Both the position numbers and the translations under genes were made by a program. Of a DNA stretch of 64,000 nt, positions 24,837 through 33,767 are shown piece by piece. Source of the DNA: Fibrobacter sp. UBA4223 (GTDB lineage Bacteria > Fibrobacterota > Fibrobacteria > Fibrobacterales > Fibrobacteraceae); NCBI GenBank assembly GCA_002382975.1, contig DFTB01000013.1, positions 1 through 64,000 of the forward strand, written 5' to 3'. Each line of letters starts with the position of its first letter. Position 1 is the first letter of the stretch. The notes under the pieces are model-generated. The model did no database searches and was not told where the DNA came from. It saw only the letters and a list, made by a program, of their open reading frames with translations.

Positions 24837-25595
24837 CTACAGCACTAATGGCACGGGCTTGTCGGCGGTAACCGTCTTCGGAGTCACCTTGCAGTCCACC
24901 ACGAAGATTTCCACACCTGCGTCTCGGGCATCCCGCAGGGCTCCCGCGAACTCCGGATGGATTTTTTCGTCGGGTCCAAAGCGGTAGCAGCCCTTCATCT
25001 GGACCAGAAACAGCACGCCGCATTCGTAAGGTGTTCCGTCGTCTGCAGATGTTCGGGTCCCAAGAATGCGGGTCAGCTCCCGCAGGTGCTTGACGCCCCG
25101 CTCCGTCGGAGCGTCAGGGAAAGAGGCAGAACCGTCGTATTCCAGAGTCACGCCCTTCACTTCCAGGAACATCTTGTGGAGCTGCGCTTTCTGCGCCCTG
25201 GTCTTCCCCGCTCCCCGATATTCGATGTAAAAGTCGAAGCGGGAATTCCCGAAGGTGTATTCCGGCTTTAGGAAGGTAATCTCCGGAAAGCGTTCCCGGC
25301 TGGAACGAATCCATTCGGCGGCCACCTTGTTGGGAGCCTGGCTGTCCATGTTCACCAGGATTTTCCCGCGGGGAGTGACCTTTTCCACCGTCACCAGATC
25401 GTAGGGCGTCTTGCGTTCCGGATTTTTTGACTTTTCCAGAAAAACTTTTACGCCTGGCTGCAACAGTTCACGACAGCGTCCCGTGTTCTTCACGTGGACC
25501 ACCGTCTTTTTGCCGTCTATTTTCACGTGGGCGATAAAGCGGTTCGGCCGCTCCAAGAACTCGCCCTGGACAATTTCACCATATTTCATCGGCAT
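24837..25595 (-). CDS. sfsA: SfsA family DNA/RNA nuclease
   Basis: A 252-residue SfsA protein. The N-terminal OB-like half contains RFIAHVKIDGKKTVVHVKNT and GRCRELLQPG. The nuclease half has FDFYIEYRG, FLEVKGVTLEYDGSASFPDAPTERGVKH (quoted in parts: FLEVKGVTL, ASFPDAPTERG) and the FLVQMKGCYRF block, all family hallmarks. The EVK and aspartates fit a PD-(D/E)XK core. First named in E. coli as sugar fermentation stimulation protein, it has been reported to have nuclease activity. Its cellular role is unsettled. Full length. Confidence 0.92.
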   Translation of the reverse strand: MPMKYGEIVQGEFLERPNRFIAHVKIDGKKTVVHVKNTGRCRELLQPGVKVFLEKSKNPERKTPYDLVTVEKVTPRGKILVNMDSQAPNKVAAEWIRSSRERFPEITFLKPEYTFGNSRFDFYIEYRGAGKTRAQKAQLHKMFLEVKGVTLEYDGSASFPDAPTERGVKHLRELTRILGTRTSADDGTPYECGVLFLVQMKGCYRFGPDEKIHPEFAGALRDARDAGVEIFVVDCKVTPKTVTADKPVPLVL

Positions 25596-25677
25596 TTTTC
25601 CAATTTGACCAGAATATAAATAAAGAATCCGCCGAAAATTTTTAATTTTGAAGAAAACAAAAGGAGTACGACTTCAA

Positions 25678-27219
25678 ATGGTCATTACCGTTTTTATCCT
25701 GTACCTGTTGATGATGCTCGGCATCGGTTTTTACTTTTCCAAAAAGGCCAACAGCCTGAACGCCTACTACCTGGGCAACCGTGGTATGAACAAGTGGGTG
25801 GTGGCCATGTCCGCCCAGGCCTCCGACATGAGCGGCTGGCTCCTGATGGGGCTCCCCGGTGCCGTGTTCGTGAGCGGGTTCTCCGAAGCCTGGATCGGTA
25901 TCGGCCTTGTCATCGGCACCTATTTCAACTGGAAAATCGTAGGCAAGCGCCTCCGCAAGTACAGCCACTTCTGCGGCGACTCCATCACCCTTCCCGACTT
26001 TTTCTCCAACCGTTTCCGCGACAACAAGGGCATCATCCGCGTGATTGCCTCCATATTCATTCTCGCCTTCTTCCTGTTCTATACGGTATCGGGCTTTGTG
26101 GCTAGCGCAAAACTGTTCAGCACTATCTTCGGCATGAACTACACCACGGGCCTGATTCTTGGAGCCGTGGTGGTGGTGAGCTACACCTTCATGGGCGGCT
26201 TCTTTGCCGTGTGCTGGACCGACTTTATCCAGGCCATGATGATGCTTGTGGCCGTGGTCGCCATCCCCCTGATTATCATGAGCGGCTCTGGCGGTTTTGC
26301 CTCTACCATGGACGCCGTCAATGCCCAGAACCCCTACCTGATGAGCCTATTCACCAACGCCACCACCGGCAAGTCCATCGGGCTTATCGCGTTGATTTCT
26401 AGCCTCGCCTGGGGCCTCGGCTACTTCGGCATGCCCCACATTCTGGTGCGCTTCATGAGCATCAAGAACGCCGAAGACATCAAGTTCTCGCGCCGTGTCG
26501 CCATGACCTGGGTCACCATCTGCCTCGGTGCCGCCATCATGATCGCAATACTTGGCCGCTACTACGTGGAAGCCCACGGCATCAAGGTGGACGACCCGGA
26601 ACGCATTTTCATGATCCTCTGCCAGGTTCTCTGCCACCCGGCCATTGCCGCCATCTTGATGGCCGCCATCCTTGCCGCCATCATGAGTACCGCCGACTCC
26701 CAGCTGCTTGTTTCCGCTTCTGCCTTCAGTAACGACCTTTACAAGCACCTGTTCCGCAAGAACGCATCTAACAAAGAAGTCATGTGGGTCAGCCGTGGCG
26801 TGGTGGTGCTTATCACCGTTATCGCCGTCATCGTGGCCATGCAGGGCGCTCCCAGTGCCGACGGAGTGAGGCACGGCAAGAGTTTCTTGGATGTGGTCAT
26901 GAGCCTGGTGAGCTTCGCCTGGGGTGGATTTGGCGCCACCTTCGGCCCGATTATGCTCCTCGCCCTCTTCTGGAAGCGTACCACCCTCCCCGCCGCCATC
27001 GCCGGCATGCTGGTGGGCGGCATCACCACCTTCGTATGGAAGTTCTACCTTTCCAGCTTCCCTGCTGAAATCTTCCAGATTTACGAACTGGTGCCCGGCT
27101 TCGTGCTTTCGTTCCTGACGATTGTCGTCGTGAGCCTCTGCACCAAGGCCCCCAGCAAGGAAATTCAGGATGAGTTCGACCAGGTGGAACACACCCGTCT
27201 TTCAACACTTAAGCTTTAA
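25678..27219 (+). CDS. putP: Sodium/proline symporter PutP
   Basis: A 513-residue sodium:solute symporter from the ATG at 25678. The earlier in-frame TTG at 25648 would place the ribosome binding site (AAAAGGAG) inside the gene. About 13 membrane helices are visible. Family marks include SAQASDMSGWLLMGLPGA, the AEAWIG-like SEAWIGIGL, GKRLRKYSHFCGDSITLPDF and the core STADSQLLVSASAFSNDLY that contributes Na site residues. PutP takes up proline with Na+ across the inner membrane. The high similarity pattern favours proline as substrate. Confidence 0.92.
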   Translation: MVITVFILYLLMMLGIGFYFSKKANSLNAYYLGNRGMNKWVVAMSAQASDMSGWLLMGLPGAVFVSGFSEAWIGIGLVIGTYFNWKIVGKRLRKYSHFCGDSITLPDFFSNRFRDNKGIIRVIASIFILAFFLFYTVSGFVASAKLFSTIFGMNYTTGLILGAVVVVSYTFMGGFFAVCWTDFIQAMMMLVAVVAIPLIIMSGSGGFASTMDAVNAQNPYLMSLFTNATTGKSIGLIALISSLAWGLGYFGMPHILVRFMSIKNAEDIKFSRRVAMTWVTICLGAAIMIAILGRYYVEAHGIKVDDPERIFMILCQVLCHPAIAAILMAAILAAIMSTADSQLLVSASAFSNDLYKHLFRKNASNKEVMWVSRGVVVLITVIAVIVAMQGAPSADGVRHGKSFLDVVMSLVSFAWGGFGATFGPIMLLALFWKRTTLPAAIAGMLVGGITTFVWKFYLSSFPAEIFQIYELVPGFVLSFLTIVVVSLCTKAPSKEIQDEFDQVEHTRLSTLKL

Positions 27220-27267
27220 ACAAACCAGATTCCGGGTCAAGCCCGGAATGACGTACACGGAGAAAAA

Positions 27268-27759
27268 ATGTCCCTACTCGAATCATTACCCAAATCAAAC
27301 AAAGACGGAATCCTCTACGAGGCCGACACAGTCCACAATATCTTGCCGCAGAAGGCGCCCTTCGCCTTCGTTGACGAAATCCTCAGCCTCGACGCCGAGA
27401 ACATGGAAATCGTAGGCAAGTGGCACCTGACCGGCGAAGAAGGATTCCTGAAGGGGCATTTCCCCGGAAACCCCGTGCTCCCCGGCGTCATCCAGATTGA
27501 ATCCATGGCCCAGGCGGCAACGCTCTTGACCATGATCGGCCGCGAAGCGGAAACTACGGGCAAGCGACCCGCCTTTATGGGCGTAGAAAACTGCCGTTTC
27601 CGCGCACCGGTAATCCCCCCTGCCGAAATCGTTTTGAAGGCCAAGCTGGTCATGGCCCGCCACGGCATTTTCAAGTACAGCGGCGAGCTCTATACCGTTG
27701 ATGCCGAAGGAAAGGAAACCCTCTGCACCAAGGCGGATTTCAGCGCCGCCATGGTCTAG
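27268..27759 (+). CDS. fabZ: 3-hydroxyacyl-ACP dehydratase FabZ
   Basis: A 163-residue hotdog-fold dehydratase: HNILPQKAPFAFVDEI, the catalytic-His segment GHFPGNPVLPGVIQIESMAQ (His and Glu pair), then FMGVENCRFRAPVIPPAEI and KADFSAAMV at the end. It removes water from 3-hydroxyacyl-ACP in type II fatty acid synthesis. GGAG lies before the ATG. It follows putP by 48 bp with a small GTCATTCCGG-type palindrome between, so it may be read from putP or from its own promoter. A terminator and a tRNA gene follow. Confidence 0.93.
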   Translation: MSLLESLPKSNKDGILYEADTVHNILPQKAPFAFVDEILSLDAENMEIVGKWHLTGEEGFLKGHFPGNPVLPGVIQIESMAQAATLLTMIGREAETTGKRPAFMGVENCRFRAPVIPPAEIVLKAKLVMARHGIFKYSGELYTVDAEGKETLCTKADFSAAMV

Positions 27760-27788
27760 CAGGCCTTTTCAAAAAAACTCAAAAAGAT

Positions 27789-27822
27789 TCCGCCCGGAGC
27801 CTTTAAATCTGGGCGGATTTTT
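27789..27822 (+). terminator. Intrinsic terminator after fabZ
   Basis: TCCGCCC (27789-27795) pairs with GGGCGGA (27811-27817), followed by TTTTT. Confidence 0.8.
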
Positions 27823-27839
27823 ATATATTTGGTTCGCTC

Positions 27840-27912
27840 GCCCCCATCGTCTAGTGGCCCAGGACTCGGGATTCTCATTCCCGCAACAGCGGTTCGAGTC
27901 CGCTTGGGGGTA
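27840..27912 (+). tRNA. tRNA-Glu (CTC)
   Basis: A 73-nt cloverleaf: acceptor GCCCCCA/TGGGGGT, D arm ATCGTCTAGTGGCCCAGGAC, anticodon stem CGGGA/TCCCG with loop TTCTCAT giving anticodon CTC, and T arm GCGGTTCGAGTCCGC. CCA is not encoded. The sequence around the D arm is typical of tRNA-Glu. Confidence 0.93.
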
Positions 27913-27920
27913 TAAACAAA

Positions 27921-27957
27921 AAACGACACATCTTTTGATGTGCCGTTTTTTTATTTA
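27921..27957 (+). terminator. Terminator after tRNA-Glu
   Basis: CGACACATC and GATGTGCCG pair with one mismatch around TTTT and are followed by a T run. Beyond it, 27970-28140 holds two GGGAGGGC..GCCCTCCC hairpins bounding a variable middle, probably repeat DNA and the ppiD terminator. Confidence 0.8.
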
Positions 27958-28148
27958 TACGTTTTACAAATAGGGAGGGCTTCCGCCCTCCCTAAAACCC
28001 TCCTTACACGACTGTATCCGCTAGGCAATTATGTACAAGACTTCTGCGGATACAATCGTGGGCGTGAGGCAGTACAACTTGCCTCACGCATATTTCCCTA
28101 AATGAATAGGGAGGGCCACAGCCCTCCCTAAAACTCTCCCGGTGCCTC

Positions 28149-30101
28149 TTAGTCCTTGTAGAACAGGTCCAGGTTGTTCACCACAGGCGTAGCCTTTTCC
28201 AGATCACCCACGTACTGGCTGAAAGCCGTCATAGAAGTGAAGCGGGCGGCGTTGTCCTTATCGTCCTTGATGGCGGTTTCGAGAGCGGCCTGGTCCACAG
28301 CCTTCTTGGACTTGACCTTGATCATCACGGCACCGTTGTCGGTTTCCACCACAGGGCCCCATTCGCCTTCTTTCTGGTTCTTGAGCACCTTGGCCACATT
28401 CGGGTTGGCATAGCCGAAGCCAGGAATGAAACCTTCCACAGAAGCGCTCTTGGATTCAATCTTTACCTTCTCGATTTCGGCAGGAGCATTGGCTGCCGTA
28501 GAGTCGGCGGCAGAATCAGCAGGAGCCCAGGCCTTCACCTTGTCGGCCATGGAGGTCAGGTAGGCGGCTGCAGCGGAAGCACTCTTCTTCTTGAGCAGGT
28601 TCTTCTTGATTGCGTCGTAGTAAACGCTCACGTCACGTTCGCCGGCCTTGAGCTCCTTGGCCTTGGTGGCCACCACAACCCACTGGTTGTTCTTGAGAAC
28701 CGGAGAGACATCGCCCACGTCTTCGGAAAGATTTTCGTTGGGCCAGGCAAAGGAAGTCAGTCCCTTCAGGTAGCCGAGGGCAGCAATGTTGTCGCCGGGG
28801 CCAACCCATTCGGAGCGTTCCACCGTAAGGTTACGATCCTTAGCGGCATCGGCAAAGGACTTGCCGGCGGCCATGTCGGTCTTGATTCCGGAGAGAACGT
28901 TTTCGAGGCTATCTACAGTTTCGGAAGAGGCGTTCACCACCAGGAGGATATGGCCCACCTTGGCGGAAACTGCACCGGTAGAGTCAGTAGTCTTGCCGTA
29001 GCTCTTGATGATGTGGTAGCCGAAGCGGGTCTTGACCGGTTCAGAAATAGCACCGGAATCCAGGGCCAGGGCGGCCTTCTCGAATTCCTCGACAAAGGCG
29101 CCGTGACCGGCTTCTTGAGAGAGCATGCCGCCGTTTTCGGCGCTGCCCGGATCTTCGGAAGAAATGCGGGCCATGTCTTCGAAGTTGGCGGTAGAAGAGG
29201 TATCGGAAAGCTGGTAGTAAAGCGTCATGGCGTATTCGCGGATGCGTTCGTCATCGGCGTCGGTAGCGGCCACCGGAAGCTTCACGTAATCAAAGAGGAC
29301 CTCGTCCTTTTCTACAAAGAAGCTGTCTACATGGGCGTTGAAATAGCCCTTGACCATGGCGCTGTCGATAGTGGCTTCTTCAACGGCAAAGTCGTTTGCA
29401 TTGACGTATGCCACGTCCATGTCGTAATCCGTCATGCGGCGGTCCACGTTCCATTTGGATTCAAGAGAGGTGGGGTGCACCGAAGCCCCGACCAGCACCT
29501 GCAGTTGACGGGAAGGAATGGTGGCGTTCTTCAGGTCTTCTTCGAACTGGAGCATCACGCCCCACTGGAAAGCCTGGGGAGTCTCGAGCCAGGCGTCGAA
29601 TTCGGCCTTGTTGAAGTTGGTGTCCACCAGGAACTTGGGGAGAGAGGCGATGTAGGCCTGGGAACGCTGCATCAGGTCTTCTTGGGAGGTAGCCTGCTGC
29701 TGGATGGCATACAGACGGCTCTGGGCCTCTTGCACCAGACGGGCGCGGATGGCATCGGGATTGTTCTTGAATTCGCTCTTGAGTTCGGCCACAGAAGCAC
29801 GCAGCTCGGCGTCTTCGTAGATGCCTTCCATCATGACCTGACGCACAAAGGAGCGGAACACTTCGGAACGGAGCTGGGCATACTGTTCGTCTTCGAGATG
29901 CTGGCCCTGGTACTGGTTCTGCACGATCCTCTTGATGCGGGTGTCGAATTCACCATAGGAGACCTTGTGGTCATTCACGATAGCCACCGGGTAGCTCTGG
30001 TTCGTGTTGGGCACGCGGTCCATGGCCAGAAGGCCCACGACAATACCGGCAGCAAAAATGACAATGACCCACTTGGCCTTTTCATTAATCCACGTTAACA
30101 T
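28149..30101 (-). CDS. ppiD: PpiD-like periplasmic peptidyl-prolyl isomerase/chaperone
   Basis: A 650-residue protein with one N-terminal membrane anchor (AKWVIVIFAAGIVVGLLAM) and the rest in the periplasm. A SurA-type N-terminal chaperone domain covers residues about 40-200. A parvulin domain lies near 270-365 (ARISSEDPGSAENGG, ALDSGAISEPVKTRFGYHII). A second, more divergent parvulin-like part follows, then an Ala/Ser-rich linker (ADSAADSTAANAPAE). PpiD helps newly exported outer-membrane proteins leave the Sec translocon. Divergently placed to nadB. Confidence 0.82.
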   Translation of the reverse strand: MLTWINEKAKWVIVIFAAGIVVGLLAMDRVPNTNQSYPVAIVNDHKVSYGEFDTRIKRIVQNQYQGQHLEDEQYAQLRSEVFRSFVRQVMMEGIYEDAELRASVAELKSEFKNNPDAIRARLVQEAQSRLYAIQQQATSQEDLMQRSQAYIASLPKFLVDTNFNKAEFDAWLETPQAFQWGVMLQFEEDLKNATIPSRQLQVLVGASVHPTSLESKWNVDRRMTDYDMDVAYVNANDFAVEEATIDSAMVKGYFNAHVDSFFVEKDEVLFDYVKLPVAATDADDERIREYAMTLYYQLSDTSSTANFEDMARISSEDPGSAENGGMLSQEAGHGAFVEEFEKAALALDSGAISEPVKTRFGYHIIKSYGKTTDSTGAVSAKVGHILLVVNASSETVDSLENVLSGIKTDMAAGKSFADAAKDRNLTVERSEWVGPGDNIAALGYLKGLTSFAWPNENLSEDVGDVSPVLKNNQWVVVATKAKELKAGERDVSVYYDAIKKNLLKKKSASAAAAYLTSMADKVKAWAPADSAADSTAANAPAEIEKVKIESKSASVEGFIPGFGYANPNVAKVLKNQKEGEWGPVVETDNGAVMIKVKSKKAVDQAALETAIKDDKDNAARFTSMTAFSQYVGDLEKATPVVNNLDLFYKD

Positions 30102-30255
30102 AGAGATGACTCCATAAATAATTTTGACGGGCGAAAATTTAGCAAAAAAAACACGGGTTTCTGTTAAAAACTGTACAAATATAGCCGTATAGCCCCAAAA
30201 TTGCTATCTATTGTCTATCCCCCAAAAATCGGGGGCGTTTCGTCATGGAGTTCAG

Positions 30256-31839
30256 ATGTACGACATTCTAGTACTTGGAGCAGGGATTTCGGGCCTTTCC
30301 GCCGCCCTGCATGCCGCCGAAAAGGGCCTTTCCGTAGTTATCCTCACCAAAGGAGCAAAGCCCGATGGTTCCTCCAACTACGCCCAGGGGGGCATCGCCA
30401 CCGTCACCGAAAAGACGGACAAGTTCGAATTCCATATCGCGGATACCCTGGAAGCGGGTGCCGGCCTCTGCAAAAAAGAACCCGTGAACATCCTCACCAA
30501 GAGCGGGCCTGCCACCATCAAGCAGCTGGTGAAATGGGGCGTGCTCTTTACCCCGAGCCCCACGGACAAGACCCAGTTCGACCTGCACCTGGAAGGTGGC
30601 CACAGCCACCACCGCATATTGCATGCCGCAGACCTTACCGGCAAGGAGATTATGCGAGCCCTCTTGGCCGAGCTCCACAAGCAGAAGAACATCGACTACC
30701 TGGAAAACTGCTACATCAAGGACTTGATTTGCAAAGGCACGGGCAAGGCCAAACAGTGCATCGGTGCCGAAATCATCCACCAGAAGACCGGCGAAATCGA
30801 AAAGATTTACGCCAAGGCCACCATCCTTTCTACAGGCGGTGCTGGCCGCATCTGGCAATACACCGTCTGCCCGCCGGACAGCTGCGGTGACGGCATGGCC
30901 ATCGCCGCCCGTGCAGGTGCCGCCCTGCAAGACATCGAGTTCATGCAGTTCCACCCCACAAGCCTCTATGCACCGAAACTCAAGAAACCCTTCTTGATTT
31001 CGGAAGCGGTCCGCGGGTTCGGCGGAATCCTGAAGAACGACAAGGGCGAAGAGTTCATGAACCAGGTGCACCCGCTCCATTCTCTTGCACCCCGGGACAT
31101 CGTTGCCCGCGCCATCCATAGCGAGATGCAGCGCCTGGGGAAGCCCCACATGTACATTGACCTGAGCGGTCGCACACCCAAGGACATCAAGAGCCATTTC
31201 CCGAACATCTACGCCAAGTGCCTGGAAGCAGGCATCGACATCACCAAGGAATGGATTCCCGTGGTGCCCGCGGCACATTACATGTGCGGAGGCGTACTGG
31301 TGGACACCTGGTCCCGTACCGAAATCAAGGGCCTGTACGCCTGCGGCGAAGTCGCCGCCACGGGCGTCCACGGGGCAAACCGACTCGCCTCCAACTCCCT
31401 GCTGGAAAGCGTGGTTTTTGCGCTCCGGGCCGTCGATGACATCCAGAAAAGCGGTCTTCTGAAAAGCAAGCTGACGGTTCCGACCAAGGGCAAAAAACAA
31501 TTCATCAGTTTCGCGAAGGCTTCCTACTGGAAGAAGCGCCGCAAGATTCTGCAAGACATGATGTGGACCCACTGCGGAATCGTCCGCACGGTAGCGGGCC
31601 TGAACCAGGGGCTGAAAGTCATCGAAGAACTGGAAGCCGACCTGCAAGCCGCCATCAAAAACAAGGAAACGGAGAACATCCATTTCTTGGAATTCCAGAA
31701 CGCCCTTCAGGTATCGAAGATGATCCTCATCGCAGCGCTCCGCAGGCACGAATCCCGCGGGCTCCACTACATTCTGGACTACCCGAACCCGAGCCCCAAA
31801 ACCAAGCACCAGAGCATTTACCTGAGCGACAAGAAGTAA
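30256..31839 (+). CDS. nadB: L-aspartate oxidase NadB
   Basis: A 527-residue flavoprotein, starting at the ATG at 30256 with GGAG six bases before it (an in-frame TTG 45 bases upstream is less likely). The FAD-binding Rossmann start YDILVLGAGISGLSAA, the NadB pattern SSNYAQGGIATV, active-site region MQFHPTSLYAP, and ACGEVAATGVHGANRLASNS with LLE near the end are present. It oxidises L-aspartate to iminoaspartate, which NadA converts to quinolinate for NAD synthesis. No nadA or nadC is in the window. Full length. Confidence 0.93.
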   Translation: MYDILVLGAGISGLSAALHAAEKGLSVVILTKGAKPDGSSNYAQGGIATVTEKTDKFEFHIADTLEAGAGLCKKEPVNILTKSGPATIKQLVKWGVLFTPSPTDKTQFDLHLEGGHSHHRILHAADLTGKEIMRALLAELHKQKNIDYLENCYIKDLICKGTGKAKQCIGAEIIHQKTGEIEKIYAKATILSTGGAGRIWQYTVCPPDSCGDGMAIAARAGAALQDIEFMQFHPTSLYAPKLKKPFLISEAVRGFGGILKNDKGEEFMNQVHPLHSLAPRDIVARAIHSEMQRLGKPHMYIDLSGRTPKDIKSHFPNIYAKCLEAGIDITKEWIPVVPAAHYMCGGVLVDTWSRTEIKGLYACGEVAATGVHGANRLASNSLLESVVFALRAVDDIQKSGLLKSKLTVPTKGKKQFISFAKASYWKKRRKILQDMMWTHCGIVRTVAGLNQGLKVIEELEADLQAAIKNKETENIHFLEFQNALQVSKMILIAALRRHESRGLHYILDYPNPSPKTKHQSIYLSDKK

Positions 31840-31995
31840 GTGGTGAGTTTTGAGTTGTGAGTGGTGAGTAATGAGTTGCGAGTAATGAGTTGCGAGTTCT
31901 TATAGTCGCGCCTTTGGCGCCAAATTTTGTACTGAAGACTGATAACTCGTTACTTATTTCACATATTCTCATGAACTTATATTATCTTTAGAACC
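31840..31995. repeat. Degenerate GTGAGTGGTGAGTAATGAG tandem repeats
   Basis: Between nadB and the kinase gene, 31843-31900 consists of six or so units of the form GAGT(T/A)GTGAGT or GAGTAATGAGTTGC, then GCGCCTTTGGCGCC (a palindrome) and an AT-rich stretch likely holding the kinase promoter. Confidence 0.6.
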
Positions 31996-33015
31996 ATGGC
32001 CGAAGCAAAGACTAAACTCCCCAAGAAAATCGGTGGCTACACGCCCACACAAATGCTGGGACACGGAGCCATGGGAAACGTGTGGCTCTGCCACGACCCG
32101 TCTCTCGACCGCATGGTGGTGGTCAAGCAGATGCGCCAGGTTCTCTTGAACCAAGACGATTTCATTTTGCGTTTCGAGCGGGAAGCGAAAATTCTCGCCC
32201 ACCTGAACCACCCGGCCATCATCCAGCCTTACGCCCTCTGGAAAGAAAGCGACGGCCAGCTTTCGCTGTCCATGGAATTCGTAGAGGGCAAGAGCCTACG
32301 GGAACTTTTGGACTGCTGCAAGCAACCCCCTCTCTGGGTGGTGCTTTCCATCTTGTACGAGATTCTCACAGCCTTAAGCGAGGTGCACCGCTACGGCATT
32401 GTCCACAGGGACCTGAAGCCTGCAAACCTGATGATTGACAAGGACGGTCGCATCCGCCTGCTGGACTTTGGCGTCGCCCACGCCGAAAAAGAGAACGAAG
32501 ACGACCTGACGCTCACAGTTGCAGGTTCCCAAATCGGGACCGGTGCCTACATGAGTCCGGAGCAGACCCTGAACGAAGACGCCACTCCCCTTTCGGACCT
32601 GTTCAGCATGGGTATCATCGGAGCCGAAATGCTCCTGGGCGAAAACGTTTTCCGCGGAGAGAACCTCTCCAAGACATTCAAGCGCATCCAGAAGCTCCGC
32701 ATCAAGGCGGAAGCTTTCCCCAAGGGGACTCCCAAGGCACTGATAAAAGTCATCCTCAAGCTTTTGGCCAAGAACCCTTCAAAGCGCTACCTCTCTGCCG
32801 CAGACGCCGCAGACGACTTGTCCAAAATCATGAAGGGCTACCCCAGACACATGGAGCCGTACCTGGCCGAATGGGTCCTTGCCACCCTCAACGGCAAGGA
32901 ATCCCTGGTAGAGCCGCAAATCGTCCCCGACAGGTCTAAGAAATTCTTTATTGCAGGTGTCATCTTAGGAGCAATCGTAGTGGCAACCCTCTGGATACTT
33001 GTTCATTTCCTATAA
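31996..33015 (+). CDS. Membrane-anchored serine/threonine protein kinase
   Basis: A 339-residue eukaryotic-like (Hanks-type) kinase: Gly-rich loop LGHGAMGNVWL, Lys in VVVKQM, Glu helix FEREAKIL, catalytic loop IVHRDLKPANLM, DFG in LLDFGVAH, and a PEQ version of the APE motif (GAYMSPEQT). The kinase domain ends near 280. A single membrane helix near the C-terminus (FFIAGVILGAIVVATLWIL) leaves almost no exported part, so it is unlikely to sense outside ligands directly. Substrates unknown. The CvpA gene follows 14 bp downstream. Confidence 0.9.
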   Translation: MAEAKTKLPKKIGGYTPTQMLGHGAMGNVWLCHDPSLDRMVVVKQMRQVLLNQDDFILRFEREAKILAHLNHPAIIQPYALWKESDGQLSLSMEFVEGKSLRELLDCCKQPPLWVVLSILYEILTALSEVHRYGIVHRDLKPANLMIDKDGRIRLLDFGVAHAEKENEDDLTLTVAGSQIGTGAYMSPEQTLNEDATPLSDLFSMGIIGAEMLLGENVFRGENLSKTFKRIQKLRIKAEAFPKGTPKALIKVILKLLAKNPSKRYLSAADAADDLSKIMKGYPRHMEPYLAEWVLATLNGKESLVEPQIVPDRSKKFFIAGVILGAIVVATLWILVHFL

Positions 33016-33029
33016 GTCGAGATTTATAA

Positions 33030-33761
33030 ATGGTCTGGATTGATATTGTCTGTTGCGTCATTATCGCACTATTCGCCCTGCTCGGGCTGTGGCGCGGTTT
33101 TCTCAAAAGCATCTTCAAACTGTTCGCCTGGATTTCGGCCTTGCTTGGCGCCTATTTTGCCACAGGCTTCATCGGCGACTTTGTCGCAAGTAACCTGGAC
33201 ATCAGCGGATTTACCGTAAAGATTATCTGCATCTGTGTCGGTTTCCTGGTCCCCTTCTTGCTGTTCTCTTTCATAGGCCACATTGTCAACAATGCGGTAA
33301 AGGATTCCGCCATCAGCGGCGCAAACCGGCTTCTCGGAGCCTTGTTCGGGATTGCCAAGGCCCTTATCATCTGTTTCTTGTTCCTCTCCGTCATCCACCT
33401 GATTCCCGCCTCCGGCGACTTGAAAGAAGCCCGCAACAACGCCCTTTCGTACAGTGCCTACCGGTGGAGTCTTGAGACCATGGGAATCTCCTCTGAAGAA
33501 GTGGACATCATCGACATGGCCGAAAAGAAGGCTACCGAAATGGCTGATTCCGCCGTAGACGCCGCCAAGGAAGCCGCCGAGAAAGAAGCCGAAAAGGCAG
33601 TTGAAAATGCAAAGAAGGCGGCCAAGGACGCAGCCGTCAAGGCTGTAGAAAACACCACCGATGCAGCAAAGAGTGCAGCAGGAAAGGTTACAGATAAAGC
33701 AACCGGAACAACGAAAGAAACTGCCGAAAAAGTTTCAGATAAAGCAGCAAGTGCAGAATAA
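33030..33761 (+). CDS. CvpA-family membrane protein with Ala/Lys/Glu-rich helical tail
   Basis: A 243-residue protein. Residues 1-130 hold four membrane helices in the CvpA pattern (IDIVCCVIIALFALLGLWRG, FVGFLVPFLLFSFIG-like block). From about 165 to the end it is a charged helical repeat rich in AAKEAAEKEAEKAVE, resembling LEA-like or apolipoprotein-like amphipathic helices. CvpA was first linked to colicin V production and is now tied to envelope homeostasis, with no defined activity. The tail is longer than in the typical family member. Probably co-transcribed with the kinase. Confidence 0.82.
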   Translation: MVWIDIVCCVIIALFALLGLWRGFLKSIFKLFAWISALLGAYFATGFIGDFVASNLDISGFTVKIICICVGFLVPFLLFSFIGHIVNNAVKDSAISGANRLLGALFGIAKALIICFLFLSVIHLIPASGDLKEARNNALSYSAYRWSLETMGISSEEVDIIDMAEKKATEMADSAVDAAKEAAEKEAEKAVENAKKAAKDAAVKAVENTTDAAKSAAGKVTDKATGTTKETAEKVSDKAASAE

Positions 33762-33767
33762 AGGGCT

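Noticed and set aside
28950..30098. 382-residue plus-strand frame opposite ppiD
   Set aside because: Antisense shadow; the PpiD protein has a membrane anchor and parvulin motifs.
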